Part shown: positions 44,105-51,725 of the stretch, piece by piece | Position numbering within the stretch: the first letter of the stretch is position 1 | How the letters are laid out: each line of letters begins with the position of its first letter | NCBI GenBank assembly: GCA_045576855.1 | Contig: JAZNHG010000035.1 | Coordinates: 1 to 64,000, forward strand | Direction of reading: 5' to 3' | Length of the DNA: 64,000 nucleotides | Source: Colimorpha sp045576855 | GTDB lineage: Bacteria; Bacteroidota; Bacteroidia; Bacteroidales; P3 | Made by a program: the position numbers and the translations under genes | The notes under the pieces: model-generated | Database searches by the model: none | What the model was told of the DNA's origin: nothing | Seen by the model: only the letters and a program-made list of their open reading frames with translations

Positions 44105-44814
44105 CCGTGCCTGGACTGCACCACAATCTGCACCGAGTCCGAGCACGACACCTTCAGGTCGCCGTCGTACTGCTGTGGCGTGACCACGATGGCCTCGAGC
44201 GGTGTGTCGAGGGCATGCAGCTGAAAGAAAGCGGGATTGGCCCGCAGGTCGAGTCGGCGTATCTGCGTGCCGCGGATGTAGAGCGTCGTCAGCCGCGGAC
44301 AAGGCGAGAGGTCAAGTTCCGACAATGGACTGAAGATTAGCAAGAGCGACTCCAACTCGGCGAAGGGGTGCAGGTCGAACTCGGCGAGGTGCGTGTAGCT
44401 CAGCTGCAGGTGCTTCAGGTGGCGACAGCTGTCAAGGGCCACGCGCTCCAGCGGCAGGTTGAGGCCATAGAGGCGCCGCAAGTTGGGGAGGCCGTTGAGG
44501 TCCAGCTCCGCCAGCGGGTTGTCGCTGCAGACCACCTCCTCCAGCTGGGGAAACATCTCGATGCCGCGCAGACTGTGAATGTCCTTGCCGTAGCACTCCA
44601 GCGTCGTCAGGGCGCACCCTTCGGGGGTGGGCTTCATTCGGTGGCCGCCGACCTTGGCGGCATAACCCCTCTCCAGCAGCAGTTCGCGAAAGGCCCTGTC
44701 CGGCACGCTGACCGCCCGGCGGCAGTCGCAGGCGGCCTCACCCCCACCCTGCCGCGTAGCCGCACAAGCAGTCAGCAGCAGGGTGGCAGCAAGGCAGAGC
44801 AGCAGCCGTCTCAT
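44092..44814 (-). CDS. Leucine-rich repeat lipoprotein
   Basis: This 240-residue lipoprotein starts at ATG 44814, overlapping the M56 gene stop (ATGA), with lipobox LTAC (Cys17). After a Cys-rich linker (CDCRRAV) come about six LRR units of ~20 residues from residue ~68 on (LTTLECYGKDIHSLRG, LEEVVCSDNPLAELDLNG, LKHLQLSYTHLAEFDL, LTTLYIRGTQIRRLDL). It is translationally coupled to the M56-TonB fusion and so belongs to the blaI-type operon. It may be a surface or periplasmic binding partner; no known family role. Confidence 0.8.
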   Translation of the reverse strand: MRRLLLCLAATLLLTACAATRQGGGEAACDCRRAVSVPDRAFRELLLERGYAAKVGGHRMKPTPEGCALTTLECYGKDIHSLRGIEMFPQLEEVVCSDNPLAELDLNGLPNLRRLYGLNLPLERVALDSCRHLKHLQLSYTHLAEFDLHPFAELESLLLIFSPLSELDLSPCPRLTTLYIRGTQIRRLDLRANPAFFQLHALDTPLEAIVVTPQQYDGDLKVSCSDSVQIVVQSRHGQSL

Positions 44815-46409
44815 GACAGCTTGAAGACGATGGGCAGGTGGTATTGCACGCGGACGGCCTTGCCCTGGTTCCGTCCGGGCTTCCACTTGGGCATGGCCTC
44901 GACCACCCGCACGGCCTCCTCGTCGCAGCCGCCGCCGATGCCGCGCAGCACCTTGATATTGGAGAGCCGACCGTCGGCCTCCACCACGAAGGCCACATAC
45001 ACCCTGCCCTCGACGCCCTCTTCCTTGGCCTTCGCGGGATAGTGGATGTTCTCACTCAGGAACTTGTACATAGCCTCCATTCCACCAGGGTACTCGGGCG
45101 TCTCTTCGACCACCTGGTACACCTCGTCCGACTGACCCATGACTATCCGCACGGGCTCCTTGGCAGCGTCCACCTCGACCACCCACAGCTTGATGACGGC
45201 ATCGCCCTGTTGGTTCCCGTCCTGCCAGGCGGCGGCGAAGCACAGGGTGACATCGCCGTTGTCGGTCTTCACGGTGGTGGTGTGGTCAGTGGTGCCGCTG
45301 GAGTGTCCTCGCCGCAGTTCGCGGTCGACGGCCTGGATGACTTTCTTCTCATTGCGGCTCAGCACCTGGCCGTCGACCACCCCCCGCGAGGTCGGAAGCT
45401 GGTCGATCTCCCAGGCGCCGTAGCTGTGCTCGGCCCCTTCGCCCTTACAGTCCACCCGCACTTCTTGCAGCGTCAGGCTAGCCTGGCTATGGATACTGTT
45501 GTAGCCTATGCCGCCGAACGGGAGCGGCTTGCCTCCGGTCCGGTGATAGGTCACGGTCAGCAGGCATTCGCCCGTCTGCACCCCGGCAGGCTCGGCATTG
45601 GCCGTCCGGCAACCCACCATCATCAATACGACCACCAGCGGCAGGGCCGCCAGCGGCTTCCACGCGCCGAAGCGCGATTTCGTTTTGTTCATCATAACGA
45701 TACGGTTTTTAAGGTTAATACTGTTGAAATTATGGGTGATATGGCCATATCCGAATCCAGTGGCCTGCCGGTAGAGCAGGCGCAGATAGTCCTCCTTGGC
45801 GCAACGCGACAGCACCGCCGCGTCGGCCTGCCGCTCGTGGACGGCCAGCAAGTCGCGCAGCATCAGCCACGCGAAGGGGTTGAACCAGGCCACACAGCAC
45901 AGCAGGCGCATCAAGAGCACATCCTCCGTATGGTGCAGCCGCACATGCTCGCGCTCGTGGGCCAGGATGCATTGCAGTTCGCCGTCGGCATAGTCCCCTT
46001 CGGGCAGCACAACGTGGCGGAAGAACGAGAACGGCCCGCCATAGCCGCGGCGCACCATCCGGAGCGTCCGCGCCAGCTGCACCGTCAGCACCGCCAGGGA
46101 GAGCAGCACGCCCGCCAGGTATATTATGGTAGGGATGTGGCGTGCCGCTTCCGCAGCCGGCCGCGAGGCATCAGCCACCTCGACCGCAGGCAGGACACCA
46201 CCCGTCCCCGCCCCGGCAGCCGTCAGGCCCATCCGCGACGGCAGCGAGAACTCCGGCAGCGGCACCAACGGATAGACCAGGCTGAACACCAAGGAGATAA
46301 TCAAATAGAAGCGCGAGAGCTGCAACCACCCGTCGCGCCGCAACAGCAACCGGTAGAGCCCCCAGAAGAGCCCCGCCGCCACCACAGAGAAAAGAACCCA
46401 GTGCACCAT
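44811..46409 (-). CDS. BlaR1-type M56 metallopeptidase fused to a TonB C-terminal domain
   Basis: This 532-residue protein has an N-terminal multi-TM part (helices at ~5-20, 34-50, 93-112), zinc motif HEREH (151-155) and a downstream Glu in AVHERQADAAV, as in M56 peptidases. A further membrane helix (KPLAALPLVVVLMMVGC, ~245-262) and ~180-residue linker lead to a TonB C-terminal domain (EYPGGMEAMYKFLSENI to the end). That domain is ~60% identical over 94 ungapped residues to the stand-alone TonB at 57615-58301. With BlaI upstream it forms a signal-dependent anti-repressor pair; the ligand is unknown. Confidence 0.92.
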   Translation of the reverse strand: MVHWVLFSVVAAGLFWGLYRLLLRRDGWLQLSRFYLIISLVFSLVYPLVPLPEFSLPSRMGLTAAGAGTGGVLPAVEVADASRPAAEAARHIPTIIYLAGVLLSLAVLTVQLARTLRMVRRGYGGPFSFFRHVVLPEGDYADGELQCILAHEREHVRLHHTEDVLLMRLLCCVAWFNPFAWLMLRDLLAVHERQADAAVLSRCAKEDYLRLLYRQATGFGYGHITHNFNSINLKNRIVMMNKTKSRFGAWKPLAALPLVVVLMMVGCRTANAEPAGVQTGECLLTVTYHRTGGKPLPFGGIGYNSIHSQASLTLQEVRVDCKGEGAEHSYGAWEIDQLPTSRGVVDGQVLSRNEKKVIQAVDRELRRGHSSGTTDHTTTVKTDNGDVTLCFAAAWQDGNQQGDAVIKLWVVEVDAAKEPVRIVMGQSDEVYQVVEETPEYPGGMEAMYKFLSENIHYPAKAKEEGVEGRVYVAFVVEADGRLSNIKVLRGIGGGCDEEAVRVVEAMPKWKPGRNQGKAVRVQYHLPIVFKLS

Positions 46410-46443
46410 TTTAACTTTTAACTTTTAACTTTTAACTCTTAAC
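46409..46443 (-). repeat. Five-unit 7-bp array filling the blaI/M56 intercistronic gap
   Basis: On the plus strand: TTTTAAC x4 and TCTTAAC, 35 bp. The first T is part of the M56 start codon and the last unit contains the blaI stop, so the array is the whole spacer. In the mRNA it reads GTTAAAA-type repeats just before the M56 ATG, where a ribosome binding region should be. Confidence 0.85.
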
Positions 46444-46804
46444 TTTCAATCCCCTTGGTGATAGCCTCGAGGTCTTCGAGCGAGACCTCCTTCTTGTCGA
46501 CCAGAAACGACACCAGCGCCCGCGCCGACGAGCCGAAGAAGCGGTGCGCGATGCTGCCCAGCATACGCTGCATATACTCCTCGCGACTGATGAGCGGATA
46601 GTAGCGGTTGGCACGGTTGAAGGTCTCGTGGGCCACAAATCCCTTCTGCTCCAGCGTGCGCACCACGGTGAGCACCGTATTGTAGGCCACGTCGGCATCG
46701 ACCGCCGCAACCACCTCGTTGGCAAACCCTTGGCCCACTTTCCACACCGCCTGCATCACCTGCTCCTCGGCCTTGGTCAACTCTTTAATCTCTTTTGTTT
46801 CCAT
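46439..46804 (-). CDS. BlaI/MecI-family transcriptional repressor
   Basis: This 121-residue winged-helix repressor begins METKEIKELTKAEEQVMQAVW, the usual BlaI/MecI/CopY start. The recognition region is VAYNTVLTVVRTLEQKGFV and a C-terminal dimerisation part follows. In classical systems the M56 partner inactivates the repressor by triggering its cleavage. Here the downstream M56-TonB fusion is presumed to do so. It should repress its own operon; candidate operators lie just upstream. Confidence 0.95.
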   Translation of the reverse strand: METKEIKELTKAEEQVMQAVWKVGQGFANEVVAAVDADVAYNTVLTVVRTLEQKGFVAHETFNRANRYYPLISREEYMQRMLGSIAHRFFGSSARALVSFLVDKKEVSLEDLEAITKGIES

Positions 46805-46812
46805 AATTATAT

Positions 46813-46869
46813 CGTATTGTCATTAATTATATTTCTAGTTACATAACGGCATAATGCATTACGTATTGT
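46813..46869. promoter_or_regulatory. Candidate BlaI operator region
   Basis: The 64 bases before blaI contain a perfect palindrome TAATGCATTA (46852-46861) and a direct repeat CGTATTGT (46813-46820 and 46862-46869). BlaI-family operators usually have TACA/TGTA-type dyads; GTATTGTATGAT at the distal repeat is similar. No clear TAnnTTTG core is seen. Confidence 0.35.
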
Positions 46870-47074
46870 ATGATAGTGATATTTTTTTCAAAAAAAAATT
46901 TGTATTGGGCGGAGTTTTGAAGCAAGAAAAAAAACATCGTGCACGACATAACCGCCTTACTGACATGGGGTCGCACCATCGAGAGAAAGGTGTCGAATGG
47001 GGCAAAAATACAGGCAAATGTGGGTCATAACCCCATAAACATCAGTATTTCTACACAATTCATCCGACAAAAAA

Positions 47075-47148
47075 CCGACTGCAGTCGGACTTCAGTCGGA
47101 CATGAGTCGGACATGAGTCGGACATGAATCGGTGTTGAACAGGGGTTG
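47075..47148 (+). repeat. Palindrome plus 11-bp array (unit AGTCGGACATG)
   Basis: The palindrome CCGACTGCAGTCGG (47075-47088) has its right arm running into AGTCGGACTTC, AGTCGGACATG x3 and AATCGGTGTTG (47083-47137, five units), then a weaker AACAGGGGTTG. The rest of the 428-bp gap (46870-47074, 47149-47232) contains no gene I can support. Confidence 0.85.
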
Positions 47149-47232
47149 TCAGAGGGGTGTGGCGAAATAGGTCGCACGCGATATAATTAACATCTGAGCA
47201 TGTCGCCAGGGGTGTCGTCAGGGGGTTGAAAA

Positions 47233-47988
47233 TCATTCGCACCGACCGTCGGGGGTGCAGACGCGGGAGGCGTAGGAGAGGGTGTCGACGCGGCCGAAGT
47301 CCAGCTCGGTGACAGGGACGGTGATATCGCGGATGTCGGTGGGCTCGAGCAGGGCGGTGGTGTCGTTATAGATGGTGTAAGTGCACTTCATGCGCCCCTT
47401 GGGGTCGAGCATCACGGTGGTTGGAGTGCCGTTGGGGCCGGTGATGGGCTGGCGCTGCGGAGCGATGGCATTGACGATGTTGTTCTGGCGGTCGTCAGCC
47501 TCTTCCCAGCCCAACTCCTCGAAGCTCTTGCCGTAGTTCCAAATCATATTCCATGCCACCGTCCACATGTTCCTCACCATCAGCGGACGGAATTGCGGCA
47601 GCGTGTCGTCGATCCAGTAGCGGGGCGAGTCGATATGGTAGGTACGGAAGACTTTGTCCATGTATTGTGCCGAGCTGTAGTCGGTCTCCACGAAGTACCA
47701 GCGCACCCGACTGCTGTCGCACTCGGCCATCTTGCGCGGGTAGACGTCGCGCATGGCCAGTTCGCAGGGGCCGCAGCAGGAACTGGTCAGTACCACCACC
47801 TTATAGTGTGTGGTGTCGGCGGACACCATCTGCCGCAACTGCTCCACAGTGACGGGCGTGAGGTTGCTCATCGCGGAGACCTTGCGGTAGTTCTTCACCG
47901 TGGGTTTCTGCATCATGCAGCCCGCGAGCAGCAGAGAGGTCACTATGGGCAGGAGGAAGGTCCACTTTCTTTTTTTAGGGGTTTTCAT
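47233..47988 (-). CDS. Thioredoxin-fold lipoprotein with CGPC active site
   Basis: This 251-residue lipoprotein (LLAGC, Cys24) has a thioredoxin-like region: VVVLTSSCCGPCELAM with the redox motif Cys72-Gly-Pro-Cys75, then RVRWYFVETDY, and a late GTPTTVMLDPKGRMK strand before the C-terminus. It probably acts in the periplasm as a thiol-disulfide exchange or sensing protein. The first Cys of the triplet (Cys71) is unusual. It starts a run of three lipoproteins on the minus strand. Confidence 0.82.
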   Translation of the reverse strand: MKTPKKRKWTFLLPIVTSLLLAGCMMQKPTVKNYRKVSAMSNLTPVTVEQLRQMVSADTTHYKVVVLTSSCCGPCELAMRDVYPRKMAECDSSRVRWYFVETDYSSAQYMDKVFRTYHIDSPRYWIDDTLPQFRPLMVRNMWTVAWNMIWNYGKSFEELGWEEADDRQNNIVNAIAPQRQPITGPNGTPTTVMLDPKGRMKCTYTIYNDTTALLEPTDIRDITVPVTELDFGRVDTLSYASRVCTPDGRCE

Positions 47989-48073
47989 AAGGCAATAACT
48001 ATTAATACTTCTTTATTATAATATCGCGAAAGTGGCCCAAATCTTACACCCTTCTATGAAAAAAGTTCAGACC

Positions 48074-48496
48074 TTAGATATCCATGGGATGAAATACATG
48101 GGGATAGTAGTCCTCGATAGTGAGGGTAAGGGTGTCGCCCATGATCTCATAGTGGAACGGTATGCCTTCGTCGCCGAAGATGGTGCCGGAGCTGACGCCG
48201 TCGAAAGTGTAGGTCGTCTCAATGGTTCTTGCTCCGGTAAGTTCCCCTTCGAAGATGGCCTTGCGGAAGAGCAACGCTATGCTGTCGGACATAAAGACGA
48301 GTTCTTCCTCCCAGTAGGTGTCATCAAACGTCGGGTTTTCCATCCTACCCTGCCATGCGGTATGTGCCAGCGATATTTTTCCGTCATTATCGTTCGGCTG
48401 GACGGGTGTGTTTTCTTTCTCGCAGCCAACGGTGGCCGTCAGCAGCATCGCGCCCAGTGCGATGACGGTGAAGATTTTGATGATGTGGCGTTGCAT
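48074..48496 (-). CDS. Small lipoprotein, lipocalin-like, paralogue of the next
   Basis: This 140-residue lipoprotein (TVGC, Cys25) has a body that begins HTAWQGRM and continues with short strands containing LVFMSDSIALLFRK, TYTFDGVSSG and GDTLTLTIEDY. This strand pattern (AW-G..., FxxD, YxFDG, L-G-Y) is shared with the upstream neighbour and with many small beta-barrel lipoproteins of Bacteroidota, often called lipocalin-like. Function unknown. It lies 24 bases after the paralogue's stop. Confidence 0.75.
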   Translation of the reverse strand: MQRHIIKIFTVIALGAMLLTATVGCEKENTPVQPNDNDGKISLAHTAWQGRMENPTFDDTYWEEELVFMSDSIALLFRKAIFEGELTGARTIETTYTFDGVSSGTIFGDEGIPFHYEIMGDTLTLTIEDYYPHVFHPMDI

Positions 48497-48520
48497 ATTG
48501 GAGGTGTTTTTGATGGTTCG

Positions 48521-48997
48521 TTATTCCGCCAGCGGATGGTAAGTTCGATTTAAATCGGTGGTGATGGTAGTGTCGGCGGGATTGTAGCTGAAGGAAATCG
48601 GATTTTCAGGATGGGTGGTGAGCCAATAGGCACCCTCCAGCGTGAGGCCGTCGAAACGGTACTTGATGTCGTCGAGAGATTCAATAATTACCTGCCCGTT
48701 ACTGCTTAAGAGGCCATAATCCGTCCCTGTGCTATCGGTGACGAAACGCAAAACGTCCTTGTCAGTAACATTGCCGTCCACACTCAAATTTTCCCACGCA
48801 GTGCCGACGAGCGACACAGGCTGTGGGTCGGGTTGTTGCGGCACGGTATCGGTGGGGATAGTGTCGTTAATGTTGAACATATCGTCCGGGTCGCAGGCAA
48901 CCAGCAGCATTGCGCCCAAGGCGAGTGTGAAGAAAGTCCGGTGGACTTTCGATAGCGAAGCGGAGAACAAAAGGGATTTGATGATGTTGTGTGTCAT
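48521..48997 (-). CDS. Small lipoprotein with palindrome-expanded signal peptide
   Basis: This 158-residue lipoprotein (lipobox LVAC) is paralogous to the 140-residue one: both start with 'HIIK/NIIK', share an ALGAMLL hydrophobic core and have a body opening GTAWENL/HTAWQGR. It differs by ~14 extra residues (LLFSASLSKVHRTF) in the n-region of the signal peptide, encoded by an inverted repeat at 48932-48950. Function unknown; 21 bases separate it from the BspA-like gene stop upstream. Confidence 0.72.
   Translation of the reverse strand: MTHNIIKSLLFSASLSKVHRTFFTLALGAMLLVACDPDDMFNINDTIPTDTVPQQPDPQPVSLVGTAWENLSVDGNVTDKDVLRFVTDSTGTDYGLLSSNGQVIIESLDDIKYRFDGLTLEGAYWLTTHPENPISFSYNPADTTITTDLNRTYHPLAE
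48932..48950. repeat. Intragenic palindrome inside a signal peptide
   Basis: GAAAGTCC and GGACTTTC are perfectly complementary around GGT, followed by GATAGCGAAGCGGAG. The paralogous gene lacks this stretch. Confidence 0.7.
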
Positions 48998-49018
48998 ATA
49001 ATATGTGTTTTTGATGAT

Positions 49019-50830
49019 TTATTTCATTACTATTACTTTCTGTGCTGGGCGGTCGCCGACTTTGACCAGGTAGAGGCCAGCAGGCAACGCCTCATTGCGT
49101 AGGCTACGGCCCATTGCGTCGAACACCTGTACTGTCTCGCCCTCGGCACCCTCGACGATGATGCGGCCGGCGAGGGTATAGACCTTCAGGCCGTCGCCCT
49201 CCGCGTCGTCGATGCTTCCGCAGTCCTCAACCATCTTGTCGGCATAGCGGCCCCAGTAGACGTGGTCGGTCCACTCATCCAAATAGCCACAGGGGATATA
49301 GATGCGCCCGAGGCTGCCCATCTGCTCGAGGGGCCCTTCGCCGACGACAGCGGGTGGGAGACCGGCGGCGAAGCGGATGTTGGCAAGGTTGGCACCGGAG
49401 AAGACATAGCTGCCCATCGTGTCGAGCGGGCCGTTGAAGTGGACGTCGCGCAGGCTGTTGTTGCAGGCGCCGAAGACGGCCTCGCCGATTCGCCTCAGGG
49501 TCGCCGGGAGGTCGAGGGTGGTGACGTGGGAACTGCTCATCTGCGACAGCGCCCAGAAGGCATAGTCGCCGATCTCCTCGACGGCATTGCCCCAGGTGAC
49601 GGAGCTGAGCTTGATGCACGAATTGAACGCCTCCTTGGGGATGACGCGCAGCGAGTCAGGAATGACGATGGAGGTCAACGCATAGCAGTGCTCAAACGCC
49701 CCCTGCCCCAGGGAGAGCAGCGTCTGCGGCATGGTGACGCTGGCCAGGCGGTCGTTCTCGGAGAAGGCTTTCCGGCCGATGGAGTGCATGTGGAGCGGCA
49801 GGGCGATGGTGGTAATCTGGCAGCCGTTGAAGCAGTTGTCGAGGATGTCGGTCACACTCTCGGGGATGGCGATGTTCCGTACCCACGTGTTGTTTTCGAA
49901 GCCACCGAGGACCTTCACATTGGGGTTCAGTGTCACGGTGGCGCCCGACTTGTGGCACGAGACGAGGGTGTCATAGTCGGCGCTGTAGACCATCAGGCCG
50001 TCCATCACGTAGTGGGTGTTGCCGGGGGCGATTGAGAGGTTGTTCATCTGTGGGCAATAGGAGAAAGGGCAGAGTCCGATGCGAGATACCGTGGCGGGGA
50101 TAACTATGCCATCGACCGCCGAGCAGCAGTTGAAGGCGAAGTCGCCGATGGAGGCCAACCCCTCGGGGAACGCCACGGCGGTGATGCGGCTGCAGAAGCC
50201 GAAGGCCATCGGCCCCAGGTGGCGCACATACGGCGGCACGCTGACGGCGCCCGTCGTCCCGGAGGGCACGAGGCAGAGCGTCAGGCTGTCGCGGCTGTAG
50301 AGCCAGCCGCCGATGGAGCGGTAGTGCGGGCTAGCCTCGTCGACAGTGACGCTCGTCAGGTTCCTCAACCAGAAAGCACACTCGCCGAAGGACTCGAAAC
50401 AGGCCGGCAGGTGCAACGTCTCGACGCGGGAGTAGAGGAAGGCGTGGTCGTCGATGTGGCGCAGCGAGTCGGGCAGCTGCAGGGCGGTGAAGGTGCAGTT
50501 GTAGAAGCAGTACGCGCCGATGCGGCGGATGGTAGGCGGCAGGGTGAGGCTTGTGACGGTGGTGCAGCCCTCGAAGGCCGACTCGGCCAGAGCCGTCACA
50601 GTATAGGCAGCGTCGTCCAGCTCGACCGTCTGCGGGATGGCGATTGCACCGCTGTAGGGGCTGGACTGCAGCTCCTGCACGTAGTAGTGGGGCAACACTT
50701 CGGCGGTGTGCTCCGCGGACGAGGTGATGCCATAGGCGATGCCGTCCACTTCATAGTATTGCGCCGAAGCGACGGACGGGAGGGTGGTCAGCACTGCGCA
50801 GAGTGCCAGAAGGGGGATGATGTGTCTCAT
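49019..50830 (-). CDS. BspA-like leucine-rich repeat protein with T9SS type A sorting domain
   Basis: This 603-residue protein has a signal peptide from ATG 50830 (MRHIIPLLALCAVLTTLPSVASAQ); ATG 50854 would add 8 residues. About 15 BspA-type LRR units follow, of the form 'LTLPPTIRRIGAYCFYNC', 'IPESVTDILDNCFNGC', 'IPDSLRVIPKEAFNSC'. The final ~75 residues (LKVYTLAGRIIVEG, TVQVFDAMGRSLRNEALPAG, LYLVKVGD) form a T9SS type A domain ending in a basic VIVMK. Such proteins are often surface adhesins. It begins the lipoprotein run. Confidence 0.92.
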   Translation of the reverse strand: MRHIIPLLALCAVLTTLPSVASAQYYEVDGIAYGITSSAEHTAEVLPHYYVQELQSSPYSGAIAIPQTVELDDAAYTVTALAESAFEGCTTVTSLTLPPTIRRIGAYCFYNCTFTALQLPDSLRHIDDHAFLYSRVETLHLPACFESFGECAFWLRNLTSVTVDEASPHYRSIGGWLYSRDSLTLCLVPSGTTGAVSVPPYVRHLGPMAFGFCSRITAVAFPEGLASIGDFAFNCCSAVDGIVIPATVSRIGLCPFSYCPQMNNLSIAPGNTHYVMDGLMVYSADYDTLVSCHKSGATVTLNPNVKVLGGFENNTWVRNIAIPESVTDILDNCFNGCQITTIALPLHMHSIGRKAFSENDRLASVTMPQTLLSLGQGAFEHCYALTSIVIPDSLRVIPKEAFNSCIKLSSVTWGNAVEEIGDYAFWALSQMSSSHVTTLDLPATLRRIGEAVFGACNNSLRDVHFNGPLDTMGSYVFSGANLANIRFAAGLPPAVVGEGPLEQMGSLGRIYIPCGYLDEWTDHVYWGRYADKMVEDCGSIDDAEGDGLKVYTLAGRIIVEGAEGETVQVFDAMGRSLRNEALPAGLYLVKVGDRPAQKVIVMK

Positions 50831-50899
50831 GTCGTTTGGTATTAAGGGGTTCATGCCTATATAATACCCACTTGGAAGGCCAAATCTGACAGAGGGCAT

Positions 50900-50929
50900 A
50901 AAAAAACATCCCCGAAGGGTTCGGGGATG
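50900..50929 (-). terminator. Terminator of the rpsF-rpsR-rplI operon
   Basis: CATCCCCGAA pairs with TTCGGGGATG around a 3-base loop, followed on the minus strand by seven T. Confidence 0.93.
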
Positions 50930-50956
50930 CTTGACTATTGCTTGTCTATCTGGCGA

Positions 50957-51400
50957 TTACTCGGCGACGACCTCGAGGTTGAGTTCGGCCTTAATCTCTT
51001 TGTAGACATTGACCTTGGCGGTGTAATTACCGACGGCCTTGATGGGCTCGACAACGATGTCCTTGCGGTCCACATCGTAGTTGTGCTGCTCCTTGAGAGC
51101 CTCGGCAACCATGATGTTGTTGATGCCACCGAAAAGCTGGCCATTCTCACCCACCTTGACGATGAGCTTCACGGTCTTGCCGTTGAGGGCGGCCTGCTGG
51201 GTCTCGGCGTTTTTGCGGAGGGCTTCCTCCTTGTGGGCGCGCTGGCGCAGGTTCTCGGCATGAATTTTCTTGTTCACCGGAGTGGCGATGATAGCCTTAC
51301 CCTGAGGAAGGAGGTAGTTGTTGGCATAGCCATTCTTCACTTTGACGATATCGTCCTTGTAGCCGAGGTTGGCCACATCCTGTTTCAGTATGATTTCCAT
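50957..51400 (-). CDS. rplI: 50S ribosomal protein L9
   Basis: This 147-residue protein has the typical two-domain L9 form: N-domain MEIILKQDVANLGYKDDIVKVKNGYANNYLLP (given here in prose as residues 1-32), a long connecting helix (~45-75) and a C-domain with LFGGI and NVYKEIKAEL. It binds 23S rRNA near the L1 stalk base. It is third in the S6-S18-L9 operon, 19 bases after rpsR, and followed by a strong terminator. Confidence 0.97.
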   Translation of the reverse strand: MEIILKQDVANLGYKDDIVKVKNGYANNYLLPQGKAIIATPVNKKIHAENLRQRAHKEEALRKNAETQQAALNGKTVKLIVKVGENGQLFGGINNIMVAEALKEQHNYDVDRKDIVVEPIKAVGNYTAKVNVYKEIKAELNLEVVAE

Positions 51401-51419
51401 CTATTCTTCCTCCTTATTA

Positions 51420-51686
51420 TTATTTGAGACAATCGGCAACGTAGGGCATCAGGGCGATGTGACGGGCGCGCTTGATGGCCTGCGAGACCTTTTTCTGGTA
51501 CTTGTTCGAGGTGCCGGTGATGCGGCGGGGCAGAATCTTGCCCTGCTCGTTGACGAACTTCAGCAAGAAGTCGGCATCCTTGTAGTCAATATATTTAATA
51601 CCGAGCTTTTTGAAGCGGCAGTATTTCTTACGCTGAGTCTCCACGGCAATGGGAGTCAGATATTTGATTTCGCTTTCGTTAGCCAT
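51420..51686 (-). CDS. rpsR: 30S ribosomal protein S18
   Basis: This 88-residue protein has the S18 core: KYLTPIAVE..., KKYCRFKKLGIKYIDYKD, FVNEQGKILPRRITGTS and the C-terminal QAIKRARHIALMPYV. S18 forms a dimer with S6 on the platform of the small subunit. It follows rpsF after a 38-bp gap filled with heptanucleotide units. Confidence 0.97.
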   Translation of the reverse strand: MANESEIKYLTPIAVETQRKKYCRFKKLGIKYIDYKDADFLLKFVNEQGKILPRRITGTSNKYQKKVSQAIKRARHIALMPYVADCLK

Positions 51687-51690
51687 AACA

Positions 51691-51725
51691 AATTCTTAAT
51701 TCTTGATTCTAAACTCTTAATTAAT
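51691..51725 (-). repeat. Five-unit 7-bp array in the rpsF/rpsR gap
   Basis: On the plus strand: AATTCTT, AATTCTT, GATTCTA, AACTCTT, AATTAAT (35 bp). It occupies the intercistronic spacer and touches the rpsF stop codon. Confidence 0.75.

Noticed and set aside
44838..46421. A 527-codon open frame on + opposite the M56-TonB gene
   Set aside because: Antisense shadow with His/Leu/Arg-rich composition.
46939..47127. A 62-codon open frame upstream of the thioredoxin-like lipoprotein
   Set aside because: It covers the 11-bp repeat array and palindrome, with no promoter, ribosome-binding context or family likeness.
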